From Microstegium vimineum (Eukaryota; Streptophyta; Magnoliopsida; Poales; Poaceae), in contig CM039131.1 in NCBI GenBank assembly GCA_022036555.1, positions 41,359,923 through 41,423,922 of the forward strand: DNA of 64,000 nucleotides. Direction: 5' to 3'. The translations under genes and the position numbers were made by a program. The notes below the pieces were generated by a model. The model saw nothing but the letters and a program-made list of their open reading frames with translations. It was not told the DNA's origin and searched no databases. The first letter of the stretch is position 1, and the number at the start of each line of letters is the position of its first letter. This document shows, piece by piece, positions 34,501-45,159 of this stretch.

Positions 34501-36001
34501 TTATATATGATACAAAACTGGTATCTCTAGATAGACAAATATATTTTTATAACGTATTTATTCATGACATAGATGATATTTATTTTCCTTAAAAACTGGT
34601 CTAACCATTATGGATAGGTCGTCTATTCCAGCTACAGGTTGTCTGAATTCAGACGTGCTTCGAGTTGCATCTTGGCTTGCGTGTACCATTTTGATAACGT
34701 GCTATATAATCAGTACTCCCTCCGTCTCTAAAATAATCAATTCCTAGAATTCGTGTCAGTCAATTTTTTTTTTAACTTTGACTAACTTTATAGAAAAATG
34801 TAACGACATCTATTACTTAAAATAAACACTATATAAAAATATGTTTTTAGATAAATCTAATAATACTAGTTTGATACCATAACTTTTAATATTTTATTCT
34901 ATAAATTTGGTCAAAGTTTAGAAAGTTTGATTTAGGACAAATTTAGAAATCTATTTTTTCAGGGATAGAGCGAGTAACATCTAAAAAAACATTTTTTTTA
35001 ACTGACCGCGAGATTTTCCTATACAAGTTGACTCCAGTCCTAAATTGTTAAGTACTCCAGTTGTGTTCGTGACTTCATGCTTCGTACTCTATGCCTATAT
35101 TACGATATAAAGAATTCCACTGTGAGTGCTCATACAATATTCACCAAAAAAAAAAAAGATGCTGATACTGTCGTACAGAATCTCGAGTATAGCAGTCCCC
35201 GCTGCACATACTACTGTATTAAGGCCCCGTTTAGTTGAAGCCAAAAACAAATTTTTTTTTATAGTACCCGTCACATCAAATCTTTGCGGCACATGCATAA
35301 AGTATTAAATGTAGACGAAAAAAAACTAATTGCATAGTTAGCCAAGAAATCGTGAGACGAATCTTTTAAGCCTAATTAGTCCATAATTAGATAATTTTTA
35401 TCAAATAAAAACGAAAGTGCTACGGTAGCTAAAAGCCAAAAATTTTTGGGGCCTAACTTGAGCTGCTCTGCATCGCAAGAAGAAAAAGAAGAAGAGGTAG
35501 CAGACTAGCAGTAGCATACTACATACCGCTGAACGAGATGTCGTAGGCGGCGACGACGCAGGTCTGGATGACGGTGTTCTCCTGGCGCGTGAAGGGATGC
35601 TTGAGGAGGCCGAGCCTCTCGATGGCGGCGGTCCAGAGGCGGACGAAGAAGAAGCCGAGCAGCCCCGCGGAGACGTTGAGCGAGGGGATGATCCCCGTGG
35701 TGAGGTTCAGCTTCATCACGATGACGCTGAACATGACGGACAGGAAGAAGCTGACCACGAAGGCGCGCACCGTCAGCTGCTCCCGCCACGACGGCACGGG
35801 CTGGTCCGCGAACACGCGCTCCACCGACAGCGCGCTCATCCCCTCCCCCTCGTCGGCCAGCATCTGGGACTGGGACTGGGAGGAAGCGACCCCGTCCTCC
35901 TCCCCGCCGCCGTTCTTGGCAGCGTTGTGGCGGTGCCGGAGAGTGCCGGCCTCCTCCTCTCCTCCGCCGCCAACGGCTGCGGTGGTCTGCGGCGGCGCCA
36001 T
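31570..36001 (-). CDS. YSL: Yellow stripe-like transporter, cluster copy 3
   Basis: Exons are 35527-36001, 33624-33787, 33433-33530, 33107-33241, 32764-32953 and 31570 to 32668 or 32673. The start MAPPQTTAAVGGGG at 36001 is preferred over an ATG 30 nt upstream. Landmarks: PSWREQLTVRAFVVSFFLSV, NLTTGIIPSLN, GFGSYLFGMSETIAKQA, FQWFYTGGGSCGF, GMICPHLVNVS, KDQIPRSVAYGGY, GLTDWSLASTYGKL, PPICMKFLSRSVN. With the acceptor used by the paralogs (exon 6 from 32668) the frame is off by one because of an extra T. Using the AG 5 nt upstream (exon 6 from 32673) restores a continuous 721-aa protein with CRFF in place of VF. Intron 1 is 1.7 kb and holds three MITEs. Function is as for copy 1. Whether it is functional depends on that splice choice. 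Confidence 0.85.
34103..34230. mobile_element. Tourist-type MITE in intron 1 of YSL copy 3
   Basis: The inverted ends GGCCTTGTTTGGATGTGCAT and (read inward) GGCTTTATTTGGATGCGCAT continue into further matches (GTATCT, CTCAAACCA). TTA flanks both sides (34100-34102, 34231-34233). It is 128 bp and nearly fully palindromic. Confidence 0.88.
34716..34974. mobile_element. Stowaway-type MITE in intron 1 of YSL copy 3
   Basis: Starts CTCCCTCCGTCTCTAAAATA after TA and ends TTCAGGGATAGAGCGAG before TA. Interior phrases (CTAGAATTCGTGTCAGTCAA, GATAAATCTAATAATACTAG) are shared with the element at 48248. Confidence 0.8.
35222..35453. mobile_element. MITE, GGCCCCGTTTAGTT family, in intron 1 of YSL copy 3
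   Basis: Starts AGGCCCCGTTTAGTTGAAGC and ends CAAAAATTTTTGGGGCC. The interior has CGTGAGACGAATCTTTTAAG and CTAATTAGTCCATAATTAG, typical of the family. It lies less than 100 bp from the exon 1 donor. Confidence 0.75.
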
Positions 36002-36676
36002 ATCTCTGGTGGTTGGCCGGCGCACTGGCACTGTTCAGAGTTCTGGCCTCTGTGTGGACTGGCTGGTGCGCAGCCTTTGAGGTGGTGCCAGTATTTATCG
36101 TGGATGACGTTGGGATGGCTGCGCGTGCATGCGGGAGGAGGGGCCCACGCATCGGAACCGCTCGTTTCGAACCGGAGGGCTGAGATGGCGTTCTGGCGTC
36201 GGGAGCGTGAGACAGGCTGGCTCTCATGCATGCCGGTTGACTCGCTGACCGCTGTGATTTGCCCATGCGTACTGTTTGTTTGTTTTCTTTGCGAAACGAT
36301 TGTGTATTGACAGTGATCAATGATTTTTTTCTCTCTTGATTGATTGATGAGATGGCATTCTAGATGGAGTAGAGGTATGCTCTACAGTAGCTGGGATTAT
36401 TTTCTTCAGTTTGTTGGATGTTTTGTGTCAAGTCTCATGGATGGCGGCCGAAATGCCGTTAGCTAGCGCTGATTAGATGTTGGAGTATTCATCAAGCGAG
36501 TAAGCGACCATTGTTTAAAGCCGTAGCTAGCTTACTTTGAGTCTCAGCATGTATGGCTACAGGCGAGCGGGACGAAGCAATCTGCAGATTTCTACGTCTA
36601 TATACGATTTGGTAAACGAAACACATGCAATAAAAACCGGACCAGAAATCCGACACCTAGTTTTATTTTAACTACG

Positions 36677-36801
36677 GCATGTTTGCTTCGACGTTTTTTG
36701 GCTAATAAGTCACGGCTGATGCTATTTTAGTTGTTTTTTTTTGAGACAAAAATATTATTTCGGTAGCTGATAAGCCGGCTGATAAGCCAAACGAACATGG
36801 C
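36677..36801. mobile_element. hAT-like MITE, GTTTGCTT/AAACGAAC ends
   Basis: Left GCATGTTTGCTTCGACG and right GATAAGCCAAACGAACATGG enclose TTGGCTAATAAG and GCTGATAAGCC motifs. The same family recurs at about 43231-43345. Such ends are frequent in sorghum-type genomes. The superfamily is inferred. Confidence 0.55.
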
Positions 36802-38021
36802 GTTACTAAATTGAGCATTCTTTCCTGCTTCCCGCCCCTGAGTACTTCAACTCTCCTCCTCTAATCAATGTGCGTGCATTGTATCAACCGCGCACGTCGT
36901 AATGAGGCCAAAGAAAGCAGTGGACGCAGGACCATGAGTGTATTTCTAGAAAATAAAAAAAGTTGAAGAAAATGCTTGGCTCTTTAATACTAGGAAGAGA
37001 TAGAGATATATTAGAGATAAATTGGGATAGTGTTGGCAATTAGGGCGAAGATAGCTAGTGATGGGTCTACACTCGTCTTTCATCAGACCAAGCTCATACT
37101 CTTGCGCTAGCAAGCTAGGACAGATCAAACATAATTGTTTGAAGAGGTACAACTTCAAGAGTCCAGTGGGCGACTCTCTAAATGTGACGATCCATTCTCC
37201 ACCACCTTCCAAAAAAATGTCAAACAAATAAAAAGATGAAACAACACTTACTCAAAAAATGAAAAAAAAACATAACAAATATATAGTAATTGTGCCCGTG
37301 TGTATTAGTATATTATAGCAAGCATACCCATGTATTGCAGGAAACCCAATAGTATTAAAATTTGGCTTATATTATTGTTGAATGCGAGTTGTTTTAACTT
37401 GTATGAGCATGTATTATGAATCCAAGTCACATACAGCGTGTCAGTAGTATCTGGTTGGCACGAGAGTGGTTTGGAATGTAAAAAATATGGGATGAGAAGT
37501 AGGTTAAATGAAACGCTCTACTCTTTATTATTAGATAGAGAAGAGATTATTATTATATTATTATGCATAGTTTACTGTAGGAACGAGAGATAGAGAAAGA
37601 TAGAGCCGAAAGAATTCCTTAGTTTAATATTAAGGTTATACAAGTACAGTATAGACACCTATAACACGCAGACACAACTATAGCACATAAGACTTATCTT
37701 TACTAGCATCTCCGAAAGAGTATATCTGAACTACCACATCTCAAGTCTTAAGATTAATAATGTCACTATAGACACCAACACATTGTCTACTACTAAAAGA
37801 ATATAGCCATTAATCCTAAAACAATTTTAAAAAAATGTAAGTATCCATGCAAAGTCAAGAACTTTGAATCAAAGTAGATTACTTTTAGTTCCACCACAAG
37901 AAACATATTCATATATGATCAATTTGCTTGTGTGTTGTTTCCTGGTGGACATGGCACACTACCAAGTACCAAGTCATTTTTCTACTTTTTGTAATTACTC
38001 TTTTCTATGATAATTAAACTT

Positions 38022-38064
38022 TATATATATATATATATATATATAATAATATATATATATATAT
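38022..38064 (+). repeat. AT-dinucleotide microsatellite
   Basis: About 43 bp of (TA)n interrupted once by AATAAT. Confidence 0.9.
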
Positions 38065-38452
38065 TAAAAACACATGTTGATGTTATTATGCTGTGAAAAG
38101 ATGCTTTCACAGTGTGTTTTTATATTTAAAACGAAGGCGCATCCTAAAAAAAATACTAATCAAATTATTGTATTATTTAAAACGAAGACGTACCTGAAAA
38201 AACACTACTAGTCAAATATTCGAAGCATATACTTTTTTATATTCCGTATTGGTGTATTATTAGAGACTGCAACGATCTTCTATTGAACTTATATTATATT
38301 TAGTAAATACAACTAGAGAGTATACCGCGCCACATGTGCAATGAGAAATGAAGAATTCTCGTTCAACAAACAGCGCTCTGAGATGTCGAAATGTTCTTGA
38401 ATGCTTTAAATACTGCAGCACTACTAGTATGTGAACCAGCACTCAGCAGAGT

Positions 38453-41400
38453 CAGACTCTCTCCAACAGCTTAGATTGTTTCCAACAGCTTATGCAAAGC
38501 GAGAGACGAACCCAAAATCGGTCTCGTACAGTGTTTTAAGCGTCAAAAACATCCTCCAACGGAAGACGCAATTCCAGAACGTATTTTAGGTACCCAACGA
38601 AGAGCCAGGCATATTTGCGCCGTCTCTCTCTTGGACGCAAATCTTCGGCGCCTCCGTAGGGGTGGGCCCGTAGGAGGCGACGGGTGGAGCGGCCAACGGT
38701 GCCAGGTGGGACCGCGGCGAGGTGTGGCCGGCTCGCCGACGCGAGCTCGCCATGGGAGCACCTTCGGAGCCGCCGGCCTTGGCTGCCTCGCCGACGCTCG
38801 CCCAGTGCTCGTCGGATCTCGCAGGGGAGCAACGGAGGGAGGCCGACGCAGGGAAAGGAGCTCGCCATCCGAGTTGTGCTCACCGGATCTCGCTGCCGTC
38901 TCCGCAGCTGTCGAGCGGGTTCGCCGGGTTCCCACGCGCTCGACCACGGCGAGAAGCAGGGCGTGTCCGGAGGGGCGCGACAGGTCCAGGTCCTGGGCGT
39001 GGTGCAGGGGCTTGGCGCGTCGGGGTTGAAAGGTCCTATGCGATGGCTAGAGGGGATGAATAGCCTAATTTAATTTTCTACAAAGTACCCTCAACAACAA
39101 AGTTAGATAACTAAGAAGCAAAGCGGGTTTTGCGTTAGCCTAGTGGGTTATGCGAAGCCACCTATTCACAATTTCTATCCTAATAGCTCTAGGATCACAC
39201 AACTCCTACACAAGCTAACAAGCTAGAGAGAGAAGCTACTAGCACAACCTAATATCTCTACTAAGTAAGAACAAGAGTGAGATAGGAAGGTTATACCTCC
39301 GTGTAGAGCAGTGGATGTACCAATCAAGTGAACACCAAGAAATCCAACCAATCACAATGAGACAAGTGGTTGACACTTGATTTTTCCTCCGAGGTTCACT
39401 AGTTTGCCAACTAGCTAATCCCCGTTGTGGCGAGTCACTCACTTGGAGGTTCACGCGCTAATTGGTATCACACGCTAAACCTGTCACCGGGTGCCGCACA
39501 ACCAACACAAGATGAGGCTCACACAAGCCACGCGCAATCCACTAGAGTTGCCAATTGCGATCTCCCGCGGGAAGGCACAAGAACCCCTTACAATCACTTG
39601 TAGTTGACGAAGCACAAACACTAAGCTTCTCGAACCACCTCCGCTGCTCCAAACCGTCTAGGTGATGGCAATCACCAAGAGTAACAAGAAATCCACAGCG
39701 AGAACGCCTCCCAAGTGCCACTAAATGCACTTGGATCACTCAATCTCTTTTGAAAATTCACTAACCAAGCATGGAGATGAGTGTGAGGGAGTTTGCTCAG
39801 CTCTAGAGAGTCTCAAGATGTTCAAATGTGTGAGAGAGAAACCCCCAAGCCGGCCAACACATATTTATAACTCCCCTCAAAGTCTTCTAGCCGTTGGGCT
39901 ATTAAGTTGGTGATGGATGCTATTCACGGGGGCGACGGACGCTCCGTCGTCAGCGTCCGACGCCATGTCAGAACTAGCCGTTGAGCTCTGTCTTTGAAAT
40001 TCTTCAACTGACGGACGCTCCATTGCACAGATTGCAGCGTCCGGCGCGATCACACTCAGTGTCCATCGCGATCGTCCAACGCGCGAACACAGAGAAACAG
40101 AGAGCACCTGAAACCTCCAGTTTCCGCCGGACGCGTCTGTCGCCTCCTCGACAGACGCTTCTTAGCGTCCGACGCTCCGAGTAGAGAGAACCAGAGAGGA
40201 CCCGAGAGCTTCATCTTCCGTCGGACGTGTCTGTTGCTTACCCGACAGACGCTCCTCAGCGTCCGGCGCCTGGTCTGCACTGATCCACAGTTAGGGTTTG
40301 CCCGCCGGACGCTCCATCGCGCTTTGGCCAGCGTCCGACGCACTATTCTTGTCCAAATTGTTTCTTCTTCTTTTTCCACCTTTGCTCCAAAATGCCAACC
40401 ACTAAGTATATGCTTTAGAGAGCAGGTTTTGGCATGATTTACTTGTCACTTAAGCAGGGTGTATGTCACTAGGTCCTAAATGCATATGCAATATAGATAA
40501 CACCTAGTGGCACTCGACAAATAGCAATCACTTTTGAATTTCTCCTCTTAATAGTACAGTTGTCTATCCTAAATGTGATTACACCCACTTGGTGTCTTGA
40601 TCACTAAAAGAAAATCTCTAGCTTATACCTTTGCCTTGAATTGCTTAGGGACTTTTCACTTTCCTTCTTCTCCAAGTGTGAGCTTTAGGTATCCACCACC
40701 TTTGCTTGCTCCACCACTTGTCATCATCATCATCCATAAGTGTACTAAACCTACTCAATCACTTAGAGCTAGGTTAGTACTTAGGTTTCATCAATTATCA
40801 AAATCATCATGGAGTCTTCAGGGTCCGGTGCTTGTCCTGGACGTCATCCATGGAGGCTCGCCACTCGCCGCTCGCCGGAAGGGAAGCAGGGGATTTGCTC
40901 GGCGCCTCGGCTGCTCCAGGCTGACTTTTTTGCGTCCGCTGTTGGGTACTAGCAAGTTTGGGTGCGTGACCCTTTGGTCCTACGAGACCCATACCCGTGA
41001 ATGCGTCTGCTATTTGCATGAGGACTGTTAGAGACAGTCTTATGCAAAGCGAGAGGAAAACCCAAAATCGGTCTCGTACAGTGTTTTAAGCGTCAAAAAC
41101 ATCCTCCAACGCAAGACGCAATTCCAGAACGCATTTTAGGTACCCAACGAAGAGCCAGTCATATTTGCGTCGTCTCTCTCCTGGACGCAAATCTTCGGCG
41201 CCTCTGTAGGGGTGGGCCTGTAGGAGGCGACGGGTGGAGCGGCCGACGCTGCCAGGTGGGACTGCGGCGAGGTGTGGCCGGCTTGCCGACGCGAGCTCGC
41301 CATGGGAGCACCTTCGGAGCCGCCGGCCTTGGCTGCCTCGTCGGCGCTCGCCCAGTGCTCATCGGATCTCGCAGGGGAGCAACGGAGGGAGGGAGGGAGG

Positions 41401-41797
41401 CCGACGCAGGGAAAGGAGCTCGCCATCCGAGTCGTGCTCACCGGATCTCGCTGCCGTCTCCGCAGCCGTCGAGTGGGTTCGCCGGGTTCCCACGCACTCG
41501 ACCACGGCGAGAAGCAGGGCGTGTCCGGAGGGGCGCGACAGGTCCAGGTCCTGGGGCTGGTGCAGGGGCTTGGCGCGTCGGGGTCCGGTGCTTGTCCTGG
41601 ACGTCATCCATGGAGGCTCGCCGCTCGCCGGAAGGGAAGCAGGGGATTTGCTCGGCGCCTCGGCTGCTCCAGGTTGACTTTTTTGCGTCCGTTGTTGGGT
41701 ACTAGCAAGTTTGGGTGCGTGACCCTTTGGTCCTACGAGACCCATACCCGTGAATGCGTCTGCTATTTGCATGAGGACTGTTGGAGACAGTCTCATG
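38453..41797. mobile_element. Tandemly duplicated terminal-inverted-repeat element, first unit split by an LTR
   Basis: The left end AGACTCTCTCCAACAGC and right end (inward) AGACTGTCTCCAACAG are inverted repeats. Between them a unit of about 752 bp occurs twice in the same direction. Unit A runs 38490-41035 apart from an LTR inserted at 39027. Unit B runs 41036-41795. Shared phrases include TATGCAAAGCGAGAG, AACCCAAAATCGGTCTCGTA, GTTTTAAGCGTCAAAAACAT, GGTACCCAACGAAGAGCCAG and GTTGGGTACTAGCAAGTTTG. The GC-rich middle (38630-39020; 41180-41640) has long open frames on both strands, none of recognised function, so I do not call a gene. MULE or PIF affiliation is uncertain. Confidence 0.7.
39027..40820. 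mobile_element. Solo-LTR-like insertion (about 1.8 kb)
   Basis: Starts TGAAAGGTCCTATGC and ends TCTTCA. The host sequence GGGGTCCGG, uninterrupted in unit B (near 41580), is split here, with GGGT on both sides (39023-39026 and 40821-40824). This is a 4-5 bp duplication as made by LTR integrases. TG..CA ends, size and absence of gag/pol fit a solo LTR. It contains a cluster of GGACGCT/AGCGTCCG motifs (39930-40350). A diverged inverted relative lies at 62220-63995. Confidence 0.78.
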
Positions 41798-41885
41798 GGT
41801 GCTGAACTTTGATTCCAATTCCTATCGCTATCTGGGTTCACAGTTGAAAAGCTGACAAATAGCGGTACGGGGTACAACTGTACAA

Positions 41886-42123
41886 GACCTTGTTTAGATG
41901 TATTTATTTTTTAATTTTGCACTATAACATTTCCGTTTGTATTTAATAATTATTATTTAATTATAAAATAGCTAGACTTAAAAGATCTATCTCACAAATT
42001 GTAGATAAATTATAAAATTAATTATTTTTTTATTTATGTTTAATATTTTATACATACGTTCAAAGATTTAATATAATAGAAAAATTAGTAAAATTTTAGA
42101 ATTTTGAACGCATAAACAAGGTC
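41886..42123. mobile_element. MITE, GACCTTGTTTAGATG family
   Basis: Starts GACCTTGTTTAGATG and ends GCATAAACAAGGTC. The interior carries AAGATCTATCTCACAAATTG and ACGTTCAAAGATTTAATATA. Same family as 3945, 19798 and 35222. Confidence 0.75.
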
Positions 42124-43517
42124 CTGGCTACTTGGCCGTTTGGCATGGCCGCGTAATTACCTCGCTGGAATTCCAAGAAAACAAGAGTTCCCAAGCCGTC
42201 TTTGCTGATTGGAAGTCAGAAGAGGGAACGCACACACACAGCAGAATTCGCTGAAAACTCACGCCGGCGTTGACTTCTCGATGTTCGATATGATACCCAG
42301 GGATCCGGCCACGCAGCTGCCCTGAAAACCGTTAGCTTCCATCCCTGGGTTCCTCTTCCTCCTCTAGTTCTTGTCTCGCATTACATCGCATTGCAGTATG
42401 TCCCCGGCCGTGTGAAGGCAACTAGGCACATGCCCTGCCGCCTGGATCGGACAGCTAATCCAGCGTAGGAGTACCGTATGTGTGAAAGCAGCTAGCACCT
42501 ATAGTGATAGGATAATTGGACACCCGGCATGTATGGCTACACCGCTGCTGACAGCGATCTCTCGTTTCAAAATCCAAGTGTGGACGCACCAGCGGTGACG
42601 ACGTTGCTGGTTGATGCGTACCATGCATCTCTTATCCTTGCTGAGATTCCATGGATTCTAATGCGAAGACTTTGACTAGAACGTACAGACTTGGATGTCG
42701 GCTTCTTATCGACTTTTCTTTATGTATAATCTCAACTTTATTTTCTACTGATGCAATATACGATCGAGGATCTTATCCTTGCTTTGCTAGCTAGTGCCGC
42801 TCGCTAATAAGATTGCTTCATTGATTGAGTTTACTATAACTTCATCCCTTGATCGAATCAAGGTTCGGAATTTCGGCCACAACTAGCCTACACTCGTCGG
42901 AGAACTTCGATTCTACCAACCACCTTTGTTAAGTATACAATATTAGTAATTCAGTTTTTTTTGTTTGGATGAAATTTGATCAAAATTTGCACAAAAATTG
43001 AAAAAATTTCCACCGAGAACAATCTACCGTTTCTCCTGGGCCCTATGAATTTTTACACTAAATTAAAATAGGTAGGATGAAACTATATATTTTTGTAAAT
43101 TGAAGAGTTTATTGGGAAAATGATATGCATATTCAAACCCTCAACTAGTATATACTATTATGTACCCCTCCCTTCTTCCTTGTCTGTTGTAGCTCTAGTA
43201 TTACAATGTCCACATGGTCCTTTATAATACCCCTGTTCGTTTGATCGATTCGGTGGCTTCAATCGATTTTGGCTATTTTTAGCTGTTTTCTTGTGAGAAA
43301 AATATTGTTTTAATGGCTAATAAACCGCCTGATAAGCCAAGCGAAAAGTGATTCTAAAATTGTAGATCTATCATGGAGCAGTTTCAACTTGGATACGTGA
43401 TCCTATTTTGAAGCTGAATAAAACCGTTTGTCTAACAGAGCATCTCTAGGTCCACGAAAATGATAGATTTGATGGCTTTACCCACTTTGCCAAGACGTGA
43501 CCATGCAGCCGAGTATG

Positions 43518-43543
43518 CCCCCCCCCCCCCCCCCCCCCCCCCC
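43518..43543 (+). repeat. Poly-C tract, 26 bp
   Basis: Uninterrupted run of 26 C. It is the longer of two such tracts in this window. Confidence 0.95.
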
Positions 43544-45159
43544 GCGCACACATGCCAAAAGAGCATGCAGGCATATAAATAAAAATACAAAAATAACAGC
43601 TGAAAATTATAAAAATTATTCCTCTTGTTTTAAATTGTATCAAACATTTTGATATTTTTAGATACATAACTTTTATTATGTATAAAGAAAACTCAAAATA
43701 TCTTATTACAACTAAAAAAAAGAGAAAGTAGAAGATAACCAAACACATGGCGGCGTAATTGATACTTTGAGCTTGGTTGAATTCTTAGATCTAAGATAGT
43801 CGGAGCCTGGCCTGGTGCATACTACGGGGATACTTGGGAGTGCTTCACAAAGCTGATTTCCGGTGAGAATTATTCTCTGTCTGTCAAACGTATTTTTCCG
43901 TGAGAAGTGATTCTCTGAAATGAACTGAGGCTGAGATCTAGAAAAATAGTAGTTTCATCTGATTTTGTAAAGTGATTCTTCATGCTAATTTTGAGGTTTT
44001 AGATTAAACAATCAAAGAAAATTATTTTCAGCCACAGAGCACAGGGTTGTCTCTGGATAACACAGTACGCACTCTTGCTCCTTTCATCAGCGAGCCAGGC
44101 CAGCAAGAAATGAAATAAATTTTTATTTCTACAGAGCGAGGCTTTAAATTTGACCAAAAACATATAGACAACTTTTGCATCCACGGGGATAGATTCACAT
44201 CACTGAGCAGAAAAACAAAACAGAAGCTGCACCTCACGGAGCCTATCTCAGCCTGACATTTTTTTTGAAATCACGTTGAACGCGTACTTCATTAAGAGAA
44301 GTGAATGACCTACTTCATTAAAAAAAGTGGAAAGTTACAGAAACTCAATGACCGAAAACAAGATACCTTGAGTCACAGAGCACAAAGCAAGAACTATGAG
44401 AGGTGAGGGACCCTCCACCAACAATCCTAACAACTGAGCCTAATACAAAAAAAAATAACTCAACACCTAGGTAGTCAGTAGTGATAGGAGCCATTCCAAA
44501 CAATCTTGGTAGCAAAGCTCTGCCGAGAAAGACGACGACCTCGATGATAAAGCATCCACCAGAAAGCACCTCGGCAGCAAAGCATCCGTCGGAAAACCAA
44601 ATGCTCCTCCGAGTCACTTAGGGCCACGACCCTCAGGACCACGGGCGAGGAGGACCACGACCCTAGATACGACTACCACTAGCACCAACCAGACATACCG
44701 AAGTGAGGAGAAACATGAAGTACAAAAAGATGAAGTGCAAAAAGGCACATAGGCTACCAATCACGCCCTACGGCCCTGTTTGCCAGGATTGATGTCTGGC
44801 GAGCGCAACTGCATGCCTATTAGGAACGGCTAGCCGCCGGCCGGAGTTGCACGAGTGGCTGTGCTGTGCTGATGACAGAATGATACTACCCCCTGCGTCA
44901 TACAGTTTGGCTCCGACGTACCAGTCAAAGTTCCAGCCAAGTCCACGACGGCACGACCCAACGGCCACGTCACCTTCCCCATCGAAAACCTCGCCCCAAC
45001 CCCCAAGCCCAGAACCCATCATAAATTCCGCGGCCCGCGTGCGCTTGTGGGCGGCCACAGGGACGGCAAGGTCGGGGGTGGCATAACAGCTTGCCGCACG
45101 TGCGCACCTCCGCCTTTCTCAGCCGCCGTCCGGAAGTGGGCCCCGACCTCACCTGCCTG

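Larger units (their letters stand above)
36002..38450. other. Spacer upstream of YSL copy 3
   Basis: Presumed promoter next to 36001 (a GATAAATAC motif at about 36091-36100 on the minus strand, and several CATGC motifs at 36120-36270). Beyond it is repeat-rich DNA with no supported gene. Confidence 0.45.
41798..45159. other. Repeat-rich region upstream of YSL copy 4
   Basis: No gene recognised. It contains a MITE (41886-42123), a second hAT-like MITE (about 43231-43345), a poly-C tract and a decayed repeat at about 44262-44770 starting TTTTTTTTGAAATCACGTTG. The last 300 bp should include the promoter of YSL copy 4. Confidence 0.45.

Noticed and set aside
35505..36320. 271-aa minus-strand frame and 237-aa plus-strand frame at YSL copy 3 exon 1
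   Set aside because: Out-of-frame readings of the GC-rich first exon and promoter. No recognisable domain.
38543..39073. Several 110-135 aa frames in the GC-rich unit, repeated at 41136-41877
   Set aside because: Open on both strands, lacking family signatures, and lying inside a repeated element with inverted ends.
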